64,000 nucleotides of DNA. Origin: Vreelandella rituensis. Lineage in GTDB: Bacteria; Pseudomonadota; Gammaproteobacteria; Pseudomonadales; Halomonadaceae. The stretch spans positions 31,239-95,238 of the forward strand of contig NZ_QPIJ01000008.1 of the NCBI RefSeq assembly GCF_003336665.1. The letters are read 5' to 3'. Shown in pieces: positions 30,583-40,628 of the stretch (within the stretch, counting starts at the first letter, position 1; each line of letters begins with the position of its first letter). Position numbers and translations under genes: made by a program. Below the pieces are notes generated by a model. The model was not told the origin of the DNA, ran no database searches, and worked only from the letters and a program-made list of their open reading frames with translations.

Positions 30583-30626
30583 CTGGCGCGACGCTTAACA
30601 AGGTCGCACCGACAAACGCTTGGCCG

Positions 30627-31385
30627 TTATTCCGCCGCTGCGTCTTTTTCCGGGCTTTCAGTGCTTGCGGCTTCTTCGCTCACTTCGACGAATTCGTCCG
30701 GGCGACCTTCCTTGGCACGTGCGCAGGCATCAGCAATACCCTTGACGTAGATCTGGATGGCGCGAATGGAGTCATCGTTACCCGGGATCACGTAGTCAAC
30801 ACCATCGGGGTTGGAGTTGGTATCCACCACCCCAATGACCGGAATGCCCAGCTTGTTGGCTTCGTTGATCGCGATGCGTTCGTGGTCGACGTCGATCACG
30901 AACAGGGCATCCGGCAAGCCGCCCATGTTCTTGATACCGCCCACGGAGCGCTCGAGCTTGTCCTGCTCACGCGTGGCCATCAACACTTCTTTCTTGGTCA
31001 ACTTATCGAAAGTACCATCTTCATGCATGGTTTCCAGGTCGCGCAGGCGCTTGATGGAAACACGGATGGTCTTGTAGTTGGTCAGCATGCCGCCGAGCCA
31101 GCGATGGTTGACGAAAGGCTGGCCGACGCGGTTGGCTTCTTCCTTGATGATCTTGCTGGCGCTGCGCTTGGTACCCACGAACAGGATCTTGTTGTTGGTG
31201 GCTGCCATCTTCTCGACCACATCAATCGCATCGTTGAGCGCCGGCAAGGTATGCTCAAGGTTGATGATATGGATCTTGTTGCGCGCACCGAAGATGAATT
31301 TACTCATCTTCGGATTCCAGTATTTGGTCTGGTGACCGAAGTGAGCGCCTGCTTTGAGCAGGTCACGCATATTGACGTGTGCCAT
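30627..31385 (-). CDS. rpsB: 30S ribosomal protein S2
   Basis: Small-subunit protein S2. Begins [19 protein letters not shown], with the family signature around [19 protein letters not shown] and the central coiled-coil region. 252 residues, with an acidic tail ending EKDAAAE. ATG follows AAGGAG by 6 bases. Upstream is a region long enough for the S2 autoregulatory leader known in gammaproteobacteria. Divergent from map. Confidence 0.98.
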   Translation of the reverse strand: MAHVNMRDLLKAGAHFGHQTKYWNPKMSKFIFGARNKIHIINLEHTLPALNDAIDVVEKMAATNNKILFVGTKRSASKIIKEEANRVGQPFVNHRWLGGMLTNYKTIRVSIKRLRDLETMHEDGTFDKLTKKEVLMATREQDKLERSVGGIKNMGGLPDALFVIDVDHERIAINEANKLGIPVIGVVDTNSNPDGVDYVIPGNDDSIRAIQIYVKGIADACARAKEGRPDEFVEVSEEAASTESPEKDAAAE

Positions 31386-31692
31386 GGATGACTCCTTAGA
31401 CTTTACGGGTTAGGCCTCCACGCACCCCATGGATCCGACCACGCGACCGATTCAGCCGCAGCGGCACCCGGGACCATGTGTCGGTGCATGTGTGTTTTCA
31501 AGGCGTTACTATCATTTACTACCGTGATTAACGCTTTCAGCTTCGCAACGGCAGCCAGGCTTGCTCAGCAGGCGTGGTGCAGGATGACGATTGCAGGAAA
31601 GCGCGCGGCTTTATACCATAGATCCTTGCCAAGATGAAGCCGCCTGCTGTTTACGGCGTGTTCCCCAAAGCGACTTCCCACATCGAGACGCC
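31386..31692. promoter_or_regulatory. 307-base divergent region between rpsB and map
   Basis: On the minus strand the first 150 bases or so before rpsB contain self-complementary stretches, consistent with the S2-binding leader found upstream of rpsB in other gammaproteobacteria; I cannot confirm its fold. On the plus strand TTGCAG (31591-31596) and TACCAT (31614-31619), 17 bases apart, form a candidate map promoter with a transcription start near 31626. The alternative -10 TATACC overlaps it. Confidence 0.4.
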
Positions 31693-32484
31693 ATGAACGT
31701 TCCCATCAAGACGCCTTCAGAAATCGAGAAAATGCGCGAAGCCGGCCGCCAGGCAGCCAGCGTACTGGAAATGATCACCCCCCATGTCGAGGCAGGGGTA
31801 AGCACCGGCAAGCTCGACAAGCTGTGTTACGACTATATCGTCAATGCGCTCGGCTCAACGCCCGCACCGCTCAATTATCATGGTTTCCCCAAGTCGATCT
31901 GCACCTCGATCAACCACGTGGTCTGTCACGGCATTCCCGATGACGCCAAGAAGCTCAAGAAAGGCGATGTCATGAACATCGACATCACCGTGAAGACCGC
32001 CGACGGCTACCATGGCGATTCGAGCATGATGTTCATCGTCGGAGAAAACATTCAGGGTGAGCGCCTGTGCCGCATTACCCAGGAATGCCTTTACAAGAGC
32101 ATCTCCTTGATCAAGCCGGGCGTGCGCCTCTCCGAGTTGGCCCGCGTCATCCAGGCCCATGCCGAAGCCAACGGCTATTCGGTGGTGCGTGACTTCTGCG
32201 GCCATGGCATCGGCGTCGACTTTCACGAAGAACCCCAGTTTCTGCACTATGACGGCTATGCCCCGGAAGCCGACATCGCCCTTGCCGCCGGGATGTGCTT
32301 CACCATCGAGCCGATGATCAACGTCGGCGAGTATAAAACCAAGGTATTGCGGGATGGCTGGACCGCCGTGACCAAGGATCGCAGTCTGTCCGCTCAATGG
32401 GAGCACACCCTGCTGGTTACCGAAACCGGGGTCGAAGTACTTACCGCACGAGGCGAGGAAGACCTCGGCTTTCTCGATCGCTAA
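31693..32484 (+). CDS. map: Type I methionine aminopeptidase
   Basis: Removes the initiator methionine from nascent proteins. Metal ligands are visible in MNIDITVKTADGYHGDSSMM (first Asp pair), the CGHGIGVDFHEEP histidine motif, TIEPM and the final QWEHTLLVTETG glutamate. The start at ATG 31693 gives 263 residues, the E. coli length; the longer frame from 31591 lacks homology. Its TAA stop overlaps the glnD ATG (TAATG). Lies opposite rpsB, as in E. coli. Confidence 0.97.
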   Translation: MNVPIKTPSEIEKMREAGRQAASVLEMITPHVEAGVSTGKLDKLCYDYIVNALGSTPAPLNYHGFPKSICTSINHVVCHGIPDDAKKLKKGDVMNIDITVKTADGYHGDSSMMFIVGENIQGERLCRITQECLYKSISLIKPGVRLSELARVIQAHAEANGYSVVRDFCGHGIGVDFHEEPQFLHYDGYAPEADIALAAGMCFTIEPMINVGEYKTKVLRDGWTAVTKDRSLSAQWEHTLLVTETGVEVLTARGEEDLGFLDR

Positions 32485-35159
32485 TGCTACTTCATCATTA
32501 CCATTTCACCCCCGACACCTCGCTGTTCGATGCCCAGCGCTTTCACGACGAACTCGCCGGCAGCCGCTCGCCCATCGCACCGTTCAAGGCAGCGTTGCGT
32601 GAGATTCAGGCGCGCCTCGATGAGCGTTTTCACGCCGGCGCCGACATTCGGGATCTCGTGCATGGACGCGCCTGGTGCCTCGACCGCCTGCTGGCACTCG
32701 CCTGGGAGCAGCATAGCTGGCCGGATGACGGCATCGCCCTGCTCGCGGTGGGAGGCTACGGACGTGGCGAACTGCACCCCCATTCGGATGTGGATCTCCT
32801 GCTGTTGCTGGAACATGACGACGATACGGCCTACCGTGAACCCCTGACCGCCTTTATCACCTTTCTATGGGATATCGGCCTGGAAATCGGCCACAGCGTC
32901 CGCTCGCTCACCGATTGCGAGCGCGAGGCCGAAGCCGATGTGACAGTGATCACCAACCTGCTCGAATCGCGCCTGATAACCGGCCCCGAGCGGCTGCGTA
33001 ACGCCATGCGAGAACGTTTGAGCAGCGAGCACCTCTGGCCGGCGGATCGTTTCTTTGAAGCCAAATGGCAAGAGCAGATTGCGCGTCACTACCGCTACAA
33101 CAACTCCGAGTATCACCTGGAACCCAACATCAAGAGCTCTCCCGGCGGGTTGCGCGACATCCAGATGATCGGCTGGGTGGCCAAGCGCCATTTCGGCACC
33201 GAGCGCTATGAAGACATTGTCGCCAACGGCTTCATGAACGACGCCGAACTGCGCATTCTGAGCCAGGGCCAGGCCTTTCTGTGGCAGGTACGCTATGCCC
33301 TGCACATGCTCACCGGCCGCGCGGAAGACCGCCTTCTGTTCGACCACCAGCGCACCATTGCGCAGTTGTTCGGCTTTCGCGACACGCCCGAGCGCCTGGC
33401 CGTCGAACAGTTCATGAAGCGCTATTATCGTCATGTCACGGCATTGGCCGGACTCAACGACATGCTATTGCAACACTTCGATGAAGTGATATTGCGCGGC
33501 ACCCAAGCGCTGTCCACGGTCAAGCTCAACGCTCGTTTTGAAACCAAGGGCGGCTACATTCAGGCCCGCAGGCGCAGCCTGTTTCGTGACCATCCCGAGG
33601 CCATGCTGGAGCTGTTCCTGCTGATGGCCAAGCACCCGGAAATCGAGGGCGTACGTGCCGACACCATTCGCTTGATCCGCGATCACCGCCATCAGATCGA
33701 TGACCACTATCGCGACGAGCCACGCCATCAACGCCTGTTCATGGCGCTGTTACGCTCGGGGGGCAACGTTCCGCGGCAACTGCGGCGCATGAACCGCTAT
33801 GGCATTCTCGGCAAGTACCTGCCGGAGTTCGGCCGCGCGGTGGGGCTGATGCAGCACGACCTGTTTCATATCTACACCGTGGATGCCCACACCCTGCGCC
33901 TGTTGAAATTCATTCAGGGCTTTCGCAACCTCGAGGCGCGGGAAGAGTTTCCGGTCGCCGTCGCCCTGATTCCGCAGCTTCCCCGACTGGAACTTCTGTG
34001 GATCGCCGGGCTGTTTCACGATATCGGCAAGGGGCGCGGCGGCGACCACTCCTTGATCGGCGCGGTTGACGTCGAGCACTTCTGCCTTCGCCATCACGTT
34101 TCCCAACACGACACCCGTCTGGTGCGCTGGCTGGTGGAGCATCACCTGCTGATGTCGATGACCGCCCAGAAGCGCGACATCACCGACCCGGACGTGATTC
34201 GTGATTTTGCCCGAATCGTGCGCAATGAAGTGCGGCTGGATTATCTCTACGTGCTCACCGTGGCCGATATCAATGCCACCAACCCCACGCTGTGGAACGG
34301 CTGGCGAGCCTCGCTGTTGCGTCAACTGTATACCGAAACCAAGCGCGCCTTGCGCCGTGGGCTCAACAACCCGCCCGACCGCGATGACTGGGTGCGTGAA
34401 ACGCGCAACGAAGCCCGCTCACTGCTGATCAGCATCGGCGTCGACAGCACGCATATCGACCACCTCTGGGATTCATTGGGCGAAGATTACTTCCTGCAGT
34501 ACGCCCCCAGTGAAATCGTCTGGCAAACGCAGGGCATTCTCGCCCATGGCGACTCTCAGCTACCCTTGATCTTGATCAGCGCGCCGACCGATGACATGGC
34601 CGAAGGCGGCACCAAGGTATTCGTTTACACGCGTTCGGTAGACGATCTTTTCGCCGCGACCGCCGCCGCCATGGAACAGCTGGGCCTGTCGATCCATGAC
34701 GCCCGAATTGCCACCTCACGCAACGACTGGACGCTCAACACCTTCATTGTGCTGGATCATCAGGGACAGGCGATACGCGATCCTGGGCGCATCGAGGAAA
34801 TGCGCAGCCATCTGGTGGAAGAACTCGACGACCCTGAGGACTATCCCCAGATCGTCACTCGTCATACCCCGCGCCAGCTCAAGCACTTCAAGGTACCCAC
34901 GGAAGTTCTGATCGAACAGGACCCGGCCAACGACCGCACCCTGCTGGAGCTTACCGCCCCTGACCGCCCGGGGCTGCTGGCACGGGTGGGACAGATTTTC
35001 ATGGAGCAGGACATCGCCCTTTCCGCCGCCAAGATCGCCACCCTGGGCGAACGGGTGGAGGACGTTTTCTTCATTACCACCAAGGCCGGAAGTCCCCTTC
35101 TCGACCTTGAACGCCAGGAGAAACTTCGCGCTCGCTTGATCGAAGTGTTGGGCGTGTAA
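32484..35159 (+). CDS. glnD: [Protein-PII] uridylyltransferase / uridylyl-removing enzyme
   Basis: Senses glutamine and modifies PII proteins, controlling nitrogen assimilation. Domains in order: nucleotidyltransferase with GGYGRGELHPHSDVDLLLL (about residues 88-106), an HD hydrolase domain with LFHDIGKGRGGDHSLIG, and two C-terminal ACT domains, the last beginning LLELTAPDRPGLLARVG. 891 residues from the ATG that overlaps the map stop, so translation is coupled. The order map-glnD-dapC-dapD is shared with E. coli and Pseudomonas. Confidence 0.97.
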   Translation: MLLHHYHFTPDTSLFDAQRFHDELAGSRSPIAPFKAALREIQARLDERFHAGADIRDLVHGRAWCLDRLLALAWEQHSWPDDGIALLAVGGYGRGELHPHSDVDLLLLLEHDDDTAYREPLTAFITFLWDIGLEIGHSVRSLTDCEREAEADVTVITNLLESRLITGPERLRNAMRERLSSEHLWPADRFFEAKWQEQIARHYRYNNSEYHLEPNIKSSPGGLRDIQMIGWVAKRHFGTERYEDIVANGFMNDAELRILSQGQAFLWQVRYALHMLTGRAEDRLLFDHQRTIAQLFGFRDTPERLAVEQFMKRYYRHVTALAGLNDMLLQHFDEVILRGTQALSTVKLNARFETKGGYIQARRRSLFRDHPEAMLELFLLMAKHPEIEGVRADTIRLIRDHRHQIDDHYRDEPRHQRLFMALLRSGGNVPRQLRRMNRYGILGKYLPEFGRAVGLMQHDLFHIYTVDAHTLRLLKFIQGFRNLEAREEFPVAVALIPQLPRLELLWIAGLFHDIGKGRGGDHSLIGAVDVEHFCLRHHVSQHDTRLVRWLVEHHLLMSMTAQKRDITDPDVIRDFARIVRNEVRLDYLYVLTVADINATNPTLWNGWRASLLRQLYTETKRALRRGLNNPPDRDDWVRETRNEARSLLISIGVDSTHIDHLWDSLGEDYFLQYAPSEIVWQTQGILAHGDSQLPLILISAPTDDMAEGGTKVFVYTRSVDDLFAATAAAMEQLGLSIHDARIATSRNDWTLNTFIVLDHQGQAIRDPGRIEEMRSHLVEELDDPEDYPQIVTRHTPRQLKHFKVPTEVLIEQDPANDRTLLELTAPDRPGLLARVGQIFMEQDIALSAAKIATLGERVEDVFFITTKAGSPLLDLERQEKLRARLIEVLGV

Positions 35160-35254
35160 AGGGCATCCACCCCGGTTAGGTTTGAGACCGACCCGGGGCT
35201 TGCCTATAATCGACGGCCTGTTCGCCACCCATTACTCAACCGCCGGTAAGCCCC

Positions 35255-36454
35255 ATGAACCCAGATCTCGACGCCTTGCATCCGTATCCGTTTGAAAAGT
35301 TGGCGGCGTTGAAGGCAGGCTTGAGCCCACCGCCGGGGCTTGCGCACATTCCCCTGACCATCGGCGAGCCTCAGCACGCCCCTTTCAGCGGGGCGCTTCA
35401 GACGCTCGTCGCCTATCAGCACGAGATGGCCCGCTACCCGGCCACCGCCGGGTTGCCCGAGCTGCGCCAGGCAGTTGCCGACTGGGCCGTGCGTCGCTTT
35501 GCGCTGGCCGGCCTGGACAGCGAACGCCAGGTGCTGCCGGTCAATGGCACCCGGGAGGCGATCTTTGCCTTTATCCAAGCGGCACTCGACCGCACCCGAC
35601 CGGCCAAGGTGGCCATGCCCAATCCCTTCTATCAGATATATGAAGGCGCCACCCTGCTTGCCGGCGGCGAGCCGCTCTACCTCGACTGCACCGAGAAAAA
35701 CCACTTTCGCCCGGACTTCAGCGCAATTTCCGCGGATACCTGGCGCGAGGTACAGATGGTATTTCTCTGTTCGCCGGGCAACCCCACCGGGGCAGTCACG
35801 CCGCTGGAAGAGTTCAAGAAACTGATCGCGCTTGCCGACGAGTACAACTTCATCATCGCCTCGGACGAGTGCTATTCGGAGCTCTACCTGGATGAGGCGG
35901 CGCCACCCCCCGGTCTGCTTCAAGCCTGCGCCGAGCTTGGTCGCCACGAATACCAGCGTTGCCTGGTGTTTCATTCCCTGTCCAAACGCTCCAACCTGCC
36001 GGGGCTGCGTTCCGGGTTCGTCGCCGGGGATGCGGCCCTCATTGCACCATTCAAGCGTTACCGCACCTACCATGGTTGCGCCATGTCGCTGCCCTTGCAG
36101 CGTGCCTCCATCAGCGCCTGGCAGGACGAAATCCATGTGCGCGCCAACCGTGACGCTTATCGGGAAAAGTTTGCCGCCGTCACTAGCATCCTTTCGCCGG
36201 TACTGGATTTCCCCACTCCCGAGGCGGGTTTCTATCTCTGGCCCGCGGTACCTGACGGTGACGACGAAGCCTTCACCCGGCGTCTATTCGAGCGAGCGCA
36301 TGTCAGCGTACTGCCGGGGTCTTACATGGGCCGGGCCGGCGTGACAGGCATCAACCCCGGCGAAGGGCGCCTGCGACTGGCACTGGTGGCCGAACTGGAA
36401 CCGACGGTACAGGCCGCCCAGCGTATTCGTGATCTTCTGGAAGGAAAGCTTTAA
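35255..36454 (+). CDS. dapC: Succinyldiaminopimelate transaminase
   Basis: PLP-dependent aminotransferase of the succinylase route to meso-diaminopimelate and lysine. Fold-type I motifs: the N-terminal PYPFEKLAAL, FLCSPGNPTGAV, ASDECYSELY and the cofactor Lys in FHSLSKRSNLPGLRSGF. 399 residues. DapC rather than another class I transaminase is supported by the N-terminal sequence and by immediate linkage to dapD and dapE. Begins 95 bases after glnD and abuts the next gene with no gap. Confidence 0.93.
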   Translation: MNPDLDALHPYPFEKLAALKAGLSPPPGLAHIPLTIGEPQHAPFSGALQTLVAYQHEMARYPATAGLPELRQAVADWAVRRFALAGLDSERQVLPVNGTREAIFAFIQAALDRTRPAKVAMPNPFYQIYEGATLLAGGEPLYLDCTEKNHFRPDFSAISADTWREVQMVFLCSPGNPTGAVTPLEEFKKLIALADEYNFIIASDECYSELYLDEAAPPPGLLQACAELGRHEYQRCLVFHSLSKRSNLPGLRSGFVAGDAALIAPFKRYRTYHGCAMSLPLQRASISAWQDEIHVRANRDAYREKFAAVTSILSPVLDFPTPEAGFYLWPAVPDGDDEAFTRRLFERAHVSVLPGSYMGRAGVTGINPGEGRLRLALVAELEPTVQAAQRIRDLLEGKL

Positions 36455-36799
36455 ATGCTGACGCTCTACATGATCAAGAACTGTGACACCTGCCGCAAGG
36501 CGCTAAAGGCGCTGGATAGCCGAGGCATCCCGTTCAAGACCCATGACCTGCGTGAAGACGGGCTTTCCGCGGCGTTACTCGAACATATCCTGCACCGGGT
36601 GCCTCTGGTGGAAGTACTCAACAAGCGCAGCAAAACCTGGCGCGACCTGCCGCAGGCGGACAAGGACACGCTTGACTCCAACTCCGCCCGCCAATTGATC
36701 ATGCAATACCCCACGCTGCTCAAGCGCCCTTTGCTGGAAAACGGCAACGAAATTCGTGTGGGGTATCGCGAGGGCGACTACGACGATTTAAAAGGCTGA
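36455..36799 (+). CDS. ArsC/Spx-family thioredoxin-fold reductase (YffB-like)
   Basis: A 114-residue ArsC-fold protein with an N-terminal CDTC pair at residues 10-13 (IKNCDTCRKALKAL), a conserved central Arg region and GYREGDYDDL near the end, which matches the YffB branch rather than true arsenate reductase. YffB-type proteins are glutathione-linked thiol reductases of unclear substrate. It starts at the base after the dapC stop and precedes dapD. This dapC-arsC-like-dapD order also occurs in Pseudomonas. No ars genes are nearby, so arsenic resistance is unlikely. Confidence 0.88.
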   Translation: MLTLYMIKNCDTCRKALKALDSRGIPFKTHDLREDGLSAALLEHILHRVPLVEVLNKRSKTWRDLPQADKDTLDSNSARQLIMQYPTLLKRPLLENGNEIRVGYREGDYDDLKG

Positions 36800-36937
36800 A
36801 TATCGGTTTTCATCCCTCGGGATAGTCACGCTATTCACGCTACCTTTTTCTTCACTGACTATTTTTATTCACTACCCATTGCGAGTTTGAAGCCGACCTT
36901 TGAGCTCCGACCACATCTTGAACAAGGACATCACCTC

Positions 36938-37963
36938 ATGCTGAGCTTTGCGCTTGGAATCGGCACCCAGAACACCCAGGGCGACTGGCTGGAAATTTAC
37001 TACCCCACCCCCTTGCTCAACCCCGACGCCAGCCTGGTCGCCGCAGCCAGGCAGGTGCTCGATGCGCCGGAAGGCAACGCCTCCGTGAGCTTTCTGCCCG
37101 AACATTGCACCGCCCTGGCGAAGGCGCTGGAAGCCGCGGGCCACGGCGTGCAGGCCGAGCTTGCCGAAGCCCTGGCGCATAGCCAGCGCCCGCTGGTGGC
37201 CATGTTCCTGGAAAGCGACTTGCCGCCGCAGAACGCGCCGGAGGTCTACCTCAAGCTGCACCTGCTCTCGCACCGCCTGGTCAAGCCCCACGATCTTGAC
37301 CTGACCGGCATGTTCGGCCTGCTGCGCAACATTGCCTGGTCCAGCGAAGGCCCGATCGATATCGAAGAGCTGCCCATGCGTCGCCTCAAGGCGCGTCTGG
37401 CCGGACGTCCGCTTTCGGTGGATTGCGTCGACAAGTTCCCCAAGATGACCGACTACGTGGTACCCACCGGCATCCGCATCGGCGATACCAGCCGGGTACG
37501 CCTGGGCGCTTACCTGGGCGAAGGCACCACGGTGATGCACGAAGGTTTCGTCAACTTCAATGCCGGCGCTGAAGGACCGGGCATGATCGAAGGTCGCATT
37601 TCGGCAGGCGTCATGGTCGGCAAAGGCTCGGATCTGGGCGGTGGTTGCTCCACCATGGGCACGCTTTCCGGCGGCGGCAACATGATCATTTCCGTGGGTG
37701 AAGGCTGTTTGATCGGCGCCAACGCCGGTATCGGCATTCCGCTGGGCGATCGCTGCACCGTGGAAGCCGGGCTTTACATTACCGCCGGTGCCAAGGTCAC
37801 GCTGCTCGACGATCAGGGCCAGGAGGTCGAGACCGTCGCCGCGCGCAATCTGGCCGGGCAACCGGACCTGCTGCTGCGCCGCAACTCCCAGAACGGCCGC
37901 ATCGAGTGCTTGACCAACAAGAGTGCCGTGGCGCTCAACGAGGCACTGCATGCCCATAACTGA
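36938..37963 (+). CDS. dapD: 2,3,4,5-tetrahydropyridine-2,6-dicarboxylate N-succinyltransferase
   Basis: Succinylates tetrahydrodipicolinate using succinyl-CoA, the step before DapC. It is the long (341-residue) DapD type found in Pseudomonas, not the 274-residue E. coli type. The C-terminal left-handed beta-helix is clear: [38 protein letters not shown] and [21 protein letters not shown] 36938 follows AAGGA by 9 bases; the open frame begins with TTG at 36887 but that part is unlikely. Overlaps dapE by 14 bases. Confidence 0.95.
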   Translation: MLSFALGIGTQNTQGDWLEIYYPTPLLNPDASLVAAARQVLDAPEGNASVSFLPEHCTALAKALEAAGHGVQAELAEALAHSQRPLVAMFLESDLPPQNAPEVYLKLHLLSHRLVKPHDLDLTGMFGLLRNIAWSSEGPIDIEELPMRRLKARLAGRPLSVDCVDKFPKMTDYVVPTGIRIGDTSRVRLGAYLGEGTTVMHEGFVNFNAGAEGPGMIEGRISAGVMVGKGSDLGGGCSTMGTLSGGGNMIISVGEGCLIGANAGIGIPLGDRCTVEAGLYITAGAKVTLLDDQGQEVETVAARNLAGQPDLLLRRNSQNGRIECLTNKSAVALNEALHAHN

Positions 37964-39125
37964 GCCTCAAGGCCTATCACCGACACTGGCGTTGGCGTTC
38001 GACCTGATGCGCCGACCTTCGGTCACCCCTGATGACGAAGGTTGCCAGGCGCTGATGATCGAGCGCCTGGAACGGATCGGCTTTCACGTGGAACACTTGC
38101 CGTTCGGTGACGTGGATAATTTCTGGGCGGTACGCGGCCATCACGGCCCGGTGCTGGCCTTTGCCGGGCATACCGACGTGGTGCCCAGCGGGCCGCACAC
38201 CAATTGGGAATTCCCCCCTTTCACGCCCTGCATCGACGACCAGGGCATGCTCTGCGGACGCGGCGCGGCGGACATGAAAGGCAGCCTGGCCGCCATGCTC
38301 ACCGCCGTGGAACGCTTTGTCGCCGAACACCCGGATCATGACGGCCGGATCGCCTTTCTGATCACCTCGGATGAAGAAGGCCCGGCCATGGACGGTACCC
38401 GGGCGGTGGTCGAGCATCTGCGCGAAACCCACGAACGTCTGGACTACTGCATCGTGGGGGAACCTTCCTCCACGACGGTGCTGGGGGATGTGATCAAGAA
38501 CGGGCGACGCGGCTCCTTAGGCGGCGTTCTCCACCTGACCGGGGTGCAGGGCCATGTGGCCTATCCGCACTTGGCACGCAACCCCATTCATCAGGCCATG
38601 CCGGCGCTCGACGCTCTGGTCACCGAGCACTGGGACGCGGGTAACGATTTCTTTCCCGCCACCAGCTTCCAGATCTCCAATTTCCGCTCGGGCACCGGTG
38701 CCACCAATGTAATTCCCGGTGAAGTGGAGGTGGTGTTCAACTTTCGTTTTTCCACGGAAGTGACCCATACCCAACTGCGTGAACGCACCGAGACGATCCT
38801 GGATCGCTTCGGGCTCAGCTATCACATCGACTGGACCCTCAATGGCGAGCCCTTCCTGACTGCCGAGGGCGAGCTGGTGGATGCCGTTCTCGGCGGCGTG
38901 GAAGAAGCGCTCGGCCGGCGACCAGTCCTTTCCACCAGTGGCGGCACCTCCGATGGCCGCTTCATTGCCACCCTAGGCGCTCAGGTGGTGGAAGTCGGGC
39001 CTCTCAACGCTACCATCCACAAGGTCAACGAACGAGTTCTCGCGAGCGACCTGGATGACTTGAGCCGGGTATACGAAGCGACCCTGCGCCATTTGTTTGT
39101 TCCATCAGCCAGCGTGACGCCATGA
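37950..39125 (+). CDS. dapE: Succinyl-diaminopimelate desuccinylase
   Basis: Di-zinc M20 hydrolase that removes succinate to give LL-diaminopimelate. Metal and catalytic motifs are all present: [38 protein letters not shown] and, near the end, [11 protein letters not shown] and [13 protein letters not shown]. 391 residues from an ATG inside the last codons of dapD, so the two are coupled. Its stop overlaps the next gene by 4 bases. Confidence 0.97.
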   Translation: MPITEPQGLSPTLALAFDLMRRPSVTPDDEGCQALMIERLERIGFHVEHLPFGDVDNFWAVRGHHGPVLAFAGHTDVVPSGPHTNWEFPPFTPCIDDQGMLCGRGAADMKGSLAAMLTAVERFVAEHPDHDGRIAFLITSDEEGPAMDGTRAVVEHLRETHERLDYCIVGEPSSTTVLGDVIKNGRRGSLGGVLHLTGVQGHVAYPHLARNPIHQAMPALDALVTEHWDAGNDFFPATSFQISNFRSGTGATNVIPGEVEVVFNFRFSTEVTHTQLRERTETILDRFGLSYHIDWTLNGEPFLTAEGELVDAVLGGVEEALGRRPVLSTSGGTSDGRFIATLGAQVVEVGPLNATIHKVNERVLASDLDDLSRVYEATLRHLFVPSASVTP

Positions 39126-39511
39126 TGCAACGTTATCCGGATATCGAGATCTACCTCGCCCAAGCATCCTTGCCGGCGCTGAATCGCTGGCTGGAACAGA
39201 CCCTCGACGCCCCGCCGCTGAGCCCTGCGGGCAAAGGCCAGTGGAAAACGCAAGGGGTTTACCAAAGCCGGCGCATACCCGTGTTGCTGGTGGAAAAAGC
39301 CGCCGACGGTTTTGCCAGCCTGTGGTTCGATAGCGGCGAGACGCCCTGGATCACCGACCAGGACTGCGCCCAGCAGGCCGCCGAGCATCTGGTGGTGGAA
39401 GTACGCTGCTCATTGGGCGGCTGGCACCCGGGCGACGATCCGGACCGTTTCTGGCAGGTATTGCCAGATGGCCGGGAAGGACCGATCGAGTGGCCCGACT
39501 CGGGCCGTTAA
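39122..39511 (+). CDS. Uncharacterised protein after dapE, 129 residues
   Basis: Starts at an ATG overlapping the dapE stop (ATGATG) and ends 7 bases before a strong terminator, so it is the last gene of the dap transcript. A soluble, Trp-rich protein (nine or so Trp) with [20 protein letters not shown] near the C-terminus; no signal peptide or membrane segment. I do not recognise a characterised family. The coupling to dapE is the main evidence that it is real and expressed with the lysine/peptidoglycan genes. Confidence 0.82.
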   Translation: MMQRYPDIEIYLAQASLPALNRWLEQTLDAPPLSPAGKGQWKTQGVYQSRRIPVLLVEKAADGFASLWFDSGETPWITDQDCAQQAAEHLVVEVRCSLGGWHPGDDPDRFWQVLPDGREGPIEWPDSGR

Positions 39512-39518
39512 GCCAAAA

Positions 39519-39549
39519 GCAAACGGCCCCGCTAAGCGGGGCCGTTTGC
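39519..39549 (+). terminator. Intrinsic terminator of the dap gene cluster
   Basis: A perfect 14-bp stem, GCAAACGGCCCCGC / GCGGGGCCGTTTGC, with a 3-base loop. Placed between the convergent dap cluster and the cold-shock-domain gene. The downstream T tract is weak, but the stem is very stable. Confidence 0.75.
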
Positions 39550-39631
39550 AACTGCTTCCATCAACAATCAATTCCATCAAGATGGCACTTCAAAGACGGT
39601 ACTTCTGGGTGGGACTGTCAGTAAAAAAAAT

Positions 39632-40192
39632 TCACTCAATGATACTGACATCGTCCGCCTGAAGGCCGCGTTCATTATGAATCACCTGATAACGCACAAT
39701 CTGACCTTCCGTCAGCATCCGGTTTCCGCGTCCACGAATCGCACGAAAATGCACAAACACATCATCGCCATTATCCCGCGTGATGAAACCGTAGCCCTTG
39801 TTGGTATTGAACCATTTGACTTCTCCTTCCTCTCGGCCATCGTTGTAATCGATGATATCAACTTCATCATCGTCCTCTTCATCAGCCAGTGTTTCTTGCC
39901 GTTGCTGGGCGGGTTCCGGAGCGTCCGCTTGCCCCACTCTTCTCTGGGTAGGCAAGGCCGCAGGCACCACTGCCAAGGCGGCGCCAGCCAGGGTGCCCAC
40001 AAGCAAAACAATGAAACTACCTAAAACTACGGCAAAATAGATATTCGCCACGCCACTGAGCAGAATGTCGGCAAATATTTGCTTGGTAAGCAACGGGTCG
40101 GCCAAGTGGGCAAATCCGGCAAGCAGTAGCGGTACCGGAGCGGCGAGAAGCAGGCTGATTAATATGCAGCGAAACACAACTTTTGGATTCAT
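39632..40192 (-). CDS. Membrane-anchored cold-shock-domain protein
   Basis: A 186-residue protein with two hydrophobic segments at about 7-28 and 52-78, a very acidic linker (residues 100-122, with EEDDDEVD), and a C-terminal cold-shock domain carrying RNP1 KGYGFITR (132-139) and RNP2 DVFVHF (144-149). The domain begins GEVKWFNTNKGYGF, as in CspA-type proteins, so it should bind single-stranded nucleic acid at the cytoplasmic face of the membrane. The start is ATG 40192; an upstream TTG at 40231 is unlikely. Role unknown. Divergent from slyX. Confidence 0.85.
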   Translation of the reverse strand: MNPKVVFRCILISLLLAAPVPLLLAGFAHLADPLLTKQIFADILLSGVANIYFAVVLGSFIVLLVGTLAGAALAVVPAALPTQRRVGQADAPEPAQQRQETLADEEDDDEVDIIDYNDGREEGEVKWFNTNKGYGFITRDNGDDVFVHFRAIRGRGNRMLTEGQIVRYQVIHNERGLQADDVSIIE

Positions 40193-40304
40193 GATTAATA
40201 AAAGCTCTCTTGTTGTAGCAATAACAGACAATGGACAATACCCAGTCTATCAGACCCTCGCCCAACAGAACCGGGCATAATATACACAAGGTTGCGATGT
40301 TATC

Positions 40305-40568
40305 ATGAGCCAACATTTCTCGCCCGCCGAGCTTGACAACCGTCTCGAAGCACTAGAAAGCCGTATCGCCTACCAGGAACATTGGCTGGACACCCTCGAT
40401 CAAGCCACCGCTCAACAAGAGAGGCGCCTGGCACGCTTGGAACAGCTTAGCAGGATGATGAGCGAGCGCCTGCGCGAGCAGCATCAGGCCTTGCAAGACA
40501 CGGATACGACGGCGGCACCCCATCCCGAGGGATTCAATCCGCAGGATGAGGTGCCGCCACACTATTGA
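40305..40568 (+). CDS. slyX: SlyX family protein
   Basis: An 87-residue coiled-coil protein (about residues 8-62: LDNRLEALESRIAYQEHWLD onward) with the typical C-terminal PPHY tail of SlyX. Function in any bacterium is unclear; first noted near slyD in E. coli. The ATG has no strong Shine-Dalgarno sequence. Divergent from the cold-shock-domain gene and convergent with the alanine dehydrogenase gene. Confidence 0.9.
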   Translation: MSQHFSPAELDNRLEALESRIAYQEHWLDTLDQATAQQERRLARLEQLSRMMSERLREQHQALQDTDTTAAPHPEGFNPQDEVPPHY

Positions 40569-40628
40569 GCCTTAAATACGTGAGTCGTAAATAACGTGAG
40601 CCGCCAATAACGGTTCGAAGATTTGTGC

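Noticed and set aside
36455..36799. Arsenate reductase of an arsenic resistance operon
   Set aside because: The protein groups with YffB/Spx-like reductases by sequence and sits in a dap cluster; no arsB, arsR or arsH genes are nearby.
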